From Candidatus Harpocratesius repetitus (GTDB lineage: Archaea; Asgardarchaeota; Lokiarchaeia; Sigyniarchaeales; Promethearchaeaceae), in assembly GCA_021498095.1 (NCBI GenBank), contig JAIZWK010000001.1:372001-436000 (forward strand): 64,000 nucleotides of DNA, written 5' to 3'. Of this stretch, positions 59,025-64,000 are shown in pieces. The first letter of the stretch is position 1, and each line of letters opens with the position of its first letter. Position numbers and translations under genes: made by a program. The notes below the pieces were generated by a model, which had not been told where the DNA came from, did not search any database, and saw nothing but the letters and a program-made list of their open reading frames with translations.

Positions 59025-59978
59025 TCAATCTACATTTGAACGATTTAATGGATCAAATTTGGATAATATCTCATACAATGCCCATAAGACAATAAGAATT
59101 TTATTACTATCAATGCTTTTTGATCTTTTTACTATGAAATTTTCTTCAGCAATTTGTGATTTTAAATCATTATGAATTAATGAAAATATTTGATCAATCT
59201 CATCTAAAGCTTGTTCAAATTTCCCATTCTCGATAAAATACTGAAAAGATTTTGTTAGTTTTAATTGTTTCAAAGAAATTTTAGTTTGTTGTTCTGTGGT
59301 TAAATAAATTTTCGTGAATAACCATAATGTCGTTCGTATTCGAAATAAATATTCATTAAATTGGATAATTCTCTTTTTTTGTGAATTTTTATCTATTGTT
59401 TCACGGGTTTTTTGCTGAAAACTAATTCTTAATTCTTCAATAATTCTATCTGCTTCGTTTTCTGATATTTTCTTAATTTCTAAGTTTTCTTTGTATATAA
59501 ATAAAGAATCGATAAGATTTTCACCAAATTCAGCTTGAAACTCTAATACTTGAAATTTAAGGATGAATAGTAAAGAATAATTAAGAGATATCTTATATTC
59601 TTCTTTAGGATCTTGCTTGCTAAGAAAAGTTTTAATAAGATAAAAGAAACTATTCCAATCCCCTTGCTGAAATTTTATAAATATATCATCAACAGCATAT
59701 CGAAATTCTTTTTTGATATTTTTCCATTGTAATAGATCGAAAAAAATAGATCTTACCATTAAATAGATTTGTGGAGGAAAAATTTTCTGAAAATCAACTC
59801 CAATTGGATCATTATAATGTTTTGTCAATAATTCGACATTTGTAGAGAGGAGAGAGTCAAGTTTATTATTATCTAGTGGAGATTTAACAATCTTTCCCAC
59901 AGTTAGGATTTCTCCTTTTTCTAATGCTTTTTTTAATTCGTCGCTTATAATTATCACCTTTACTTTAACTGTTAACAA
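59025..59978 (-). CDS. Unknown helical protein, last gene of the E2/JAMM/E1 operon
   Basis: About 317 residues if started at TTG 59978; GTG at 59957 (GGTGAT, with a purine-rich AAAGTAAAG before it) is an equally good start. The frame is open upstream to a TTG at 60059 inside the E1 gene, but that extension (KLRRLLLFLLKLLRYYYRS) is not convincing and would overlap the E1 end. The protein is mostly helical, with Phe/Leu/Lys/Glu abundance and TPR-like helix pairs (FIKFQQGDWNSFFYLIKTFL, later FIENGKFEQALDEIDQIF). I see no enzyme motif or ubiquitin-like fold. Being 16 bp after the E1 stop implies a joint role with the conjugation genes, for example as scaffold, target or E3-like adaptor. Confidence 0.65.
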   Translation of the reverse strand: MLTVKVKVIIISDELKKALEKGEILTVGKIVKSPLDNNKLDSLLSTNVELLTKHYNDPIGVDFQKIFPPQIYLMVRSIFFDLLQWKNIKKEFRYAVDDIFIKFQQGDWNSFFYLIKTFLSKQDPKEEYKISLNYSLLFILKFQVLEFQAEFGENLIDSLFIYKENLEIKKISENEADRIIEELRISFQQKTRETIDKNSQKKRIIQFNEYLFRIRTTLWLFTKIYLTTEQQTKISLKQLKLTKSFQYFIENGKFEQALDEIDQIFSLIHNDLKSQIAEENFIVKRSKSIDSNKILIVLWALYEILSKFDPLNRSNVD

Positions 59979-59994
59979 TGATCTATAATAATAC

Positions 59995-60846
59995 CTAAGG
60001 AGTTTCAGCAAGAAAAGCAGCAATCTCCTCAATTTCTGCTTTCTTTTGTTTTCGTTCAAGTTTTGATTCTTGTTTTAATATATCAGGATCAACTTCTTTT
60101 AAGATTTTGCGACATTCACATTGTTTTTGGCGAACTATACGCTCAAAATAAAAAGATTTTTCAAATCGAAGATCAAATTTAAATAATCCTGGAATTAAAG
60201 GGGGATCTGATGGAAGTGGTAAAAGTACTTGGCGAACACAATTTACCATAAAACCAGCTACAATTTGACTAGTATAAACAACACTGGGTTCAGGTTTTTG
60301 AATGCATGATGTTTCTTGCTGAGTCTCTTGATCTTGTACTGATTTAGGAAAAATACAATTTATACAGGGTGTTTTTCTGGTTAAAATTCCAATTTGACCC
60401 CCAAACCAAGATAATCCTCCATGAATCATAGGAATATTTTTACGAATACAATAATAATTCAATATTTTTCTCACTCTAATTCGATCAACACAATCAATAA
60501 CTAAATCTACTTTTCGAATTACTGAATCAATAGTTGTCTCTTCAATCCTTTCATCTATACCCACAATAATTAAGGAGGAGTTTCTTTCAATTAGTCGTTC
60601 AGCAAGTACTTCTGCTTTATTTTTACCTATATCTTTTTCACAGAAAAGTGATTGCCGATTTAAATTATGGGTAGAAATTGTATCAAAATCAAAAATTTTA
60701 ATTGTTCCAATTCCTAAGCCGATAAGACCAAGACATACATGATTTCCAAGAGCTCCTGCACCAATAACAGCAACACTTGCATTAGATAATTTTTCTTGAT
60801 TCCAACCTGGAATTCTAGATTGTCGATCATATTTTAAAGAATTCAT
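59995..60846 (-). CDS. E1-like (ThiF-fold) ubiquitin-activating-type enzyme
   Basis: 283 residues. The adenylation fold is complete: VAVIGAGALGNHVCLGLIGL (ATP loop at 29-35), FDFDTISTHNLNRQSLF (Asp53, Asn61, Arg64, Gln65), GKNKAEVLAERL (Lys77) and LVIDCVDRIRVR (Asp118). Zinc cysteines are CINC (161,164) and, at 243-245, CEC. TSCIQKPEPSVVYTSQIVAG places Cys181 at the crossover-loop position used for thioester formation in E1 enzymes. A charged C-terminal helix (ESKLERKQKKAEIEEIAAFL) follows. It differs clearly from the MoeB-like protein at 44022. Its ATG overlaps the JAMM gene's TGA in an ATGA, so the two are translationally coupled. Confidence 0.9.
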   Translation of the reverse strand: MNSLKYDRQSRIPGWNQEKLSNASVAVIGAGALGNHVCLGLIGLGIGTIKIFDFDTISTHNLNRQSLFCEKDIGKNKAEVLAERLIERNSSLIIVGIDERIEETTIDSVIRKVDLVIDCVDRIRVRKILNYYCIRKNIPMIHGGLSWFGGQIGILTRKTPCINCIFPKSVQDQETQQETSCIQKPEPSVVYTSQIVAGFMVNCVRQVLLPLPSDPPLIPGLFKFDLRFEKSFYFERIVRQKQCECRKILKEVDPDILKQESKLERKQKKAEIEEIAAFLAETP

Positions 60847-61616
60847 AATTTAACCCTATTATTTTTTTTATTTTCAAAATGAATTTTATTTTTTAATTCC
60901 ATTTGAATTTCTTTTCTAATTCCAATTAAATCCAAATCATTGGGTAACGCTTTAATTATTTTAAACGAAGCAGATTCATGAAATATTTTCCCAGTAAAAA
61001 CTTGAGTGCTTACCAAACCAAAATACTTATGGTTTAAATTGACAGTTATTCCATAAACATATTTAACTTGAATTCCATTCCATTTTCTATAATTCGATGT
61101 CTCTGCCAAGAGAGTATCTTGATTGAAATAATCAGTACCTGAAAAAAACACATTAAGATTTGCATGACTGTGAGTCCAACCTAGAATTGTTAGATTTTTT
61201 TTGTGTATGTAAGAACTTAAATCTAAAAGATCGCGACCTTCTACGTTAACAGATGCAAAATGAACTTGTTGATTAGGAATAAGAATATCTTCAATTATAT
61301 GGTTTTTTCCTGTGCATAATGCATAGACCTCAACTTCTTTAGTCGTAATTTTTGTCACTTCTTCAGCCATAATAAACATTTTTTCTAAAGCATATTCAGT
61401 TATTAAAATTTCAGTAATTGGATGAAAACCGTTTAAAACCTCGAAAGAATCAACAGAAAAAGATGTTTCAGAAGGATTTTGGATATTTTGAAATTCTTTT
61501 TCTCTTATTATCTCTTTTTTCTTAATATTATTTTGTCTATTGGGGATCTCAGTTATAATTGTTTTATTTAATATCTCTTCAATAGAATTTCCAACCAAAA
61601 TCTTCTTTTTTGACAT
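60843..61616 (-). CDS. JAMM/JAB-domain metalloprotease (deubiquitinase-like)
   Basis: 257 residues. The JAMM motif is complete: Glu96 in TKEVEVYALCTG, and WTHSHANLNVFFSGTD with His149, His151, Ser159 and Asp162 in exact H-x-H-x7-S-x2-D spacing. An N-terminal tail of about 60 residues is basic and polar. The domain then runs through EILITEYALEKMFIMAEEVT to the end. With its zinc site it should cleave isopeptide or peptide bonds after a ubiquitin-like Gly, as Rpn11, AMSH and bacterial BilC do. It lies 13 bp after the E2-like gene and overlaps the E1 gene by four bases. Confidence 0.93.
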   Translation of the reverse strand: MSKKKILVGNSIEEILNKTIITEIPNRQNNIKKKEIIREKEFQNIQNPSETSFSVDSFEVLNGFHPITEILITEYALEKMFIMAEEVTKITTKEVEVYALCTGKNHIIEDILIPNQQVHFASVNVEGRDLLDLSSYIHKKNLTILGWTHSHANLNVFFSGTDYFNQDTLLAETSNYRKWNGIQVKYVYGITVNLNHKYFGLVSTQVFTGKIFHESASFKIIKALPNDLDLIGIRKEIQMELKNKIHFENKKNNRVKL

Positions 61617-61629
61617 GTTTTTCCCTTTT

Positions 61630-62454
61630 TTACTTTTTTTTCTTCTTTTTAGTTGAAGTTATTGTTGCTAAGTATTTTGAGTATTGAGGTGTACCTAAAT
61701 GCCCATTTGCTGGTGATACGCGCCGATTATAACCTGTGATTAAAATCTGAACTGCTTGGCGTATCAAACTATTAATTGAATTAGCAAATCTTAATCGGTT
61801 GAATTCTTTTTCATCATCAGAATTATAAAAAGAACCCATACAAATTTTTTGACCAAAAAAGTGAAAATCCCGATAAACAAAAGGATGCTCATAAAATGAA
61901 TTTGGGGATTCTGCAATAACTTCTGGGTTTTCTGGATGTAAATTTTCATCAATTCGAATTGCAATAGTGCAAGCAGGCATCTGATAAACGAGATTTTCAA
62001 AATGAATTTGATAAGGAGGAAGATATCGAATCGCAGCTAAAGCTTTTTCTTGAGGATTTCGAAATAAAGGTTTCATTACAAATATTATATGACTTTCAGT
62101 TAAATTAGCAATATCTTGGGGAGGTATCTTCTCATATAGATCAATGAGAGATTTCTTTTCTCCTATAATTCTTCTCATATGCTGGTGATAGATTGTAAGA
62201 ATTTCTTTCAGTCTCCCCTTTAAATTGAGACCACGAATTGTACTATAAATAATACCATTGAAAATCACTATTTCTTTTGTTTGAATAACTGAAAGTAATT
62301 TAGATTGATGACTAAATGGAATTTTCTTTCCAATTTCAATGAAATCAGATAAGTACATCAAAGGACACATTTGATAAATCCGATTATCTTTGATAAAACT
62401 TACTCCTTCATGAGGAGATAATATTTCTTGAATTTCTTCAGTAAATGATTTCAT
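61630..62454 (-). CDS. E2-like (UBC-fold) protein, first gene of the conjugation operon
   Basis: 274 residues. The C-terminal half has the E2 order: CTIAIRIDENLHPENPEVIA (the PxxPP-like strand turn), SPNSFYEHPFVYRDFHFFGQ with HPF in place of HPN at 190, and KICMGSFYN with Cys205 at the catalytic site. NSINSLIRQAVQILITGYNR is the final helix. The first half (about 1-140) is of unknown type. A Lys-only tail (KKKKKK) ends it. E2 enzymes carry ubiquitin-like proteins from E1 to substrates. No ubiquitin-like gene precedes it; the next gene is divergent. The fold assignment rests on these motifs and the operon context. Confidence 0.72.
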   Translation of the reverse strand: MKSFTEEIQEILSPHEGVSFIKDNRIYQMCPLMYLSDFIEIGKKIPFSHQSKLLSVIQTKEIVIFNGIIYSTIRGLNLKGRLKEILTIYHQHMRRIIGEKKSLIDLYEKIPPQDIANLTESHIIFVMKPLFRNPQEKALAAIRYLPPYQIHFENLVYQMPACTIAIRIDENLHPENPEVIAESPNSFYEHPFVYRDFHFFGQKICMGSFYNSDDEKEFNRLRFANSINSLIRQAVQILITGYNRRVSPANGHLGTPQYSKYLATITSTKKKKKK

Positions 62455-62580
62455 AATGCGAATTAGCTCAACTAGTAGTAATTAGGTGATTTAATCTTTA
62501 GAACTCACCCTTTTCAAATTTTTTGTTTCTTGTGCTAAAAAACCACTATTTTTTTTGAACGGAATATATAGTAAATTAGA

Positions 62581-63255
62581 ATGTTTACACTATCCACTCG
62601 TACGAGTTGGCAAAAGGAACAAACACGCCTTGATTTAACTGATATGAAGGAATTTTTATATCCATATCCCTTAATTGAAAGGAAATTTTTTGATGATCTC
62701 ATGAAATTATGCCGCTCCCAAGCCACTTACTATGTTGAAATGGGATTAATCAGTGTTTTCAATAATAAAAAACAGCAATTAAATCCAGATACATGGATTT
62801 TAATTTGGGCTTTGGATTTTAAAGATCGAGTCTATCAAATTCTGATTGATCGAAATGTGAAGCATAAAGGAAGAGGTGCAATAGCAGCAGTAGGTCCTCA
62901 AGATTTAGGTGAATTTTTTGCACGAATGAAGCAAAATGCTATCCTTCCTTTACTTACTTTAATTAATACACCAGAAAAAATGAAATCAGTAGGTGTTATT
63001 GTATCTCGTCCAAAATCTTATAGAGATAAACAAAAAGAGCGCCAAGAGTTTCAAGCGTTTGCTAGATTCCAAAAATGGATAGCCCAATTAAAAGCCACAC
63101 CTAATAAAGAGGGGCAATGGTTTCCAAGTTCAGCTCCAAAATGTCCTGTTTGTGGTAATCCATTAGTTGGAATTTCAGACAATTATCGAATTGGGTTTGG
63201 ATATTTGATATGCCCAGAATGCGGTCATAGTGAACGTCGTAGAATTGGTATGTAA
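62581..63255 (+). CDS. Zinc-ribbon hypothetical protein, divergent from the conjugation operon
   Basis: 224 residues. The C-terminal ribbon is KCPVCGNPLVGISDNYRIGF then YLICPECGHSERRRIGM, with both CxxC pairs, similar to RNA-polymerase-type or TFIIS-like zinc ribbons. The N-terminal 150 residues are of unknown type (YPLIERKFFDDLMKLCRSQA, then ILIWALDFKDRVYQILIDRN), with a basic helix before the ribbon. The 126-bp gap to the E2-like gene start suggests a shared divergent promoter region. The function is unknown. It could be a DNA- or RNA-binding regulator of that operon, by inference. Confidence 0.65.
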   Translation: MFTLSTRTSWQKEQTRLDLTDMKEFLYPYPLIERKFFDDLMKLCRSQATYYVEMGLISVFNNKKQQLNPDTWILIWALDFKDRVYQILIDRNVKHKGRGAIAAVGPQDLGEFFARMKQNAILPLLTLINTPEKMKSVGVIVSRPKSYRDKQKERQEFQAFARFQKWIAQLKATPNKEGQWFPSSAPKCPVCGNPLVGISDNYRIGFGYLICPECGHSERRRIGM

Positions 63256-63372
63256 TTGTATGTAATTCATTTTATTTCCTTTTTTCTTTTCAACATTTCA
63301 ATTTTTTTCAATTTAGTTTTGACCACCACTATGTAAAATAGAGGAATTTAATCGCTTTGATAATTAATATTA

Positions 63373-64000
63373 TTATTTTACTTTGCAATTATATTTATCT
63401 CTAATTTGGAAAGCTTTATCTGGGAAATTTGTATATATTGCATCAGGATTAAATTTTAAGAATTTTTTAAGTATTGTTTTTGTGTGCATATCCCATAGAA
63501 ATATCTTTAATCCAGCGCTCTTTAAAAGTATTTTATATTCTTCTTTAAAACGAGGAGCTTGAATATTAAATCCTTCAATCTTTAATTTGTGAATTTTTCC
63601 ATTAGGTTCAAGATGATGATGACGGATGTGATATTCTAAATTTGAGGCAATAAAATGTAATGAGTATGTGGGAAATTGCAATTTCAAATTCCTAATTTTC
63701 CATAAAGTATTGCTGCATAAAAAAGTTCTATCCAAAAGATTATAATGGGCTAATATTGGAATAATGTAAAAGCCTACTCGATTATCTTGTAAATCAATGC
63801 TAAATAAAAGTTTTGAATAACCATTTATTGGTTCATGTATCTTTACATCTTGATAACGTTGACAGAATTCTTCTAAAGTTGGAATATGTTGGCCATTTGG
63901 AAGGATAAGTTTCTTTATTTCAGAAATAGATAGCCTATTTAAGTTAATATGACGATTTGTGGTTTGATTAAAAAAAAAACGATCATGATGAATAATAACA
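63373..64000 (-). CDS. Glycerophosphodiester phosphodiesterase, 5' end cut by the window edge
   Basis: The minus frame stays open from the stop at 63373 to the window end, so the gene continues beyond 64000; a TTG at 63735 is an internal codon, not the start. The visible part reads VIIHHDRFFFNQTTNRHINL (the catalytic HD with the TTN motif), then PNGQHIPTLEEFCQRYQDV and FSIDLQDNRV (normally E-I-K with the metal site). The end is GLKIFLWDMHTKTILKKFLK and DAIYTNFPDKAFQIRDKY, typical of GDPD C-termini (the usual TD before P reads TN). GDPD enzymes split glycerophosphodiesters into an alcohol and glycerol 3-phosphate. The missing part should hold the N-terminal catalytic residues (HRG motif). Confidence 0.85.
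   Translation of the reverse strand, partial: VIIHHDRFFFNQTTNRHINLNRLSISEIKKLILPNGQHIPTLEEFCQRYQDVKIHEPINGYSKLLFSIDLQDNRVGFYIIPILAHYNLLDRTFLCSNTLWKIRNLKLQFPTYSLHFIASNLEYHIRHHHLEPNGKIHKLKIEGFNIQAPRFKEEYKILLKSAGLKIFLWDMHTKTILKKFLKFNPDAIYTNFPDKAFQIRDKYNCKVK

Noticed and set aside
59979..60059. N-terminal extension of the fourth operon gene starting at TTG 60059
   Set aside because: The extension overlaps the E1 coding end, starts with TTG without a clear ribosome site, and reads as an Arg/Leu/Tyr-rich out-of-frame translation.

Overview
The window reads as a piece of an AT-rich archaeal chromosome, most likely from an Asgard archaeon. The evidence is the gene set. A true actin homologue (5025-6170), a Rag/Gtr-like GTPase with a long C-terminal extension (51432-52703), a probable roadblock/longin-type small protein (57567-57989) and an E2-like/JAMM/E1-like operon (59025-62454) sit beside typical archaeal genes: Pus10, a UPF0282 metallo-hydrolase, Ncs6/TtuA, two M42 aminopeptidases, a stand-alone MetRS-beta tRNA-binding protein and PadR. 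I cannot assign the lineage more finely. No rRNA, tRNA or CRISPR array was recognised.

Layout. 1-4700 holds surface and membrane genes: a papain-type protease with fibronectin-like domains, a multi-helix membrane protein, and two small paralogous two-helix proteins of unknown role. 5025-14249 has actin, a BspA-type (DUF285) repeat protein that looks imported, a large beta-galactosidase whose 3' end is duplicated upstream of the BspA gene, a UPF0282 protein and a MoaD/Urm1-like protein ending in Gly-Gly. 14419-19970 is a giant SF1 helicase-nuclease followed by a coiled-coil gene. 20002-25593 is metabolic: a Nudix-like protein, MetRS-beta, a lipoyl-less acyltransferase, an acyl-CoA ligase and a beta-hydroxyacid dehydrogenase. 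25919-30688 has a small Cys-rich protein, a decayed transposase-like gene, a membrane/zinc-ribbon gene pair and a 2TM-PadR pair. 30691-46412 mixes housekeeping genes (YjbQ, M24 peptidase, cysteine desulfurase, UvrC, MoeB-like E1, Pus10) with odd architectures (membrane-anchored GNAT, an RG/Y-rich tail protein, HEAT repeats fused to a nitrilase fold lacking its cysteine). 46461-64000 carries a ZIP-like protein, enoyl-CoA hydratase, Ncs6, an LpxL-like acyltransferase, the Rag-like GTPase, a methyltransferase, tandem M42 peptidases and the ubiquitin-like conjugation operon, ending in a GDPD gene cut by the window edge.

Two things stand out. First, three copies of one 312-bp non-coding element (21532-21843, 26678-26989, 53697-54008) have 12-bp terminal inverted repeats (5'-GAGGRTATTTTA) and perfect, different 4-bp target duplications (TTAT, ATAT, AATT). 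This is a MITE family, and a transposase-like pseudogene lies 44 bp from one copy. Second, genes for an E2-like, a JAMM protease and an E1-like protein run as a tight operon with a fourth unknown gene and no adjacent ubiquitin-like gene. The order E2-JAB-E1 is that of the last three genes of bacterial Bil (BilB-C-D) operons. The only Gly-Gly-ending ubiquitin-like protein seen is at 13950-14249; it more probably belongs to a sulfur-carrier route with the MoeB-like E1 (44022), cysteine desulfurase (37341) and Ncs6 (49014).

Several start codons here appear to be later than the longest open frame suggests (upstream TTG or GTG candidates were set aside). Start choices are noted per gene. All family calls come from motif recognition by eye, with no database search.
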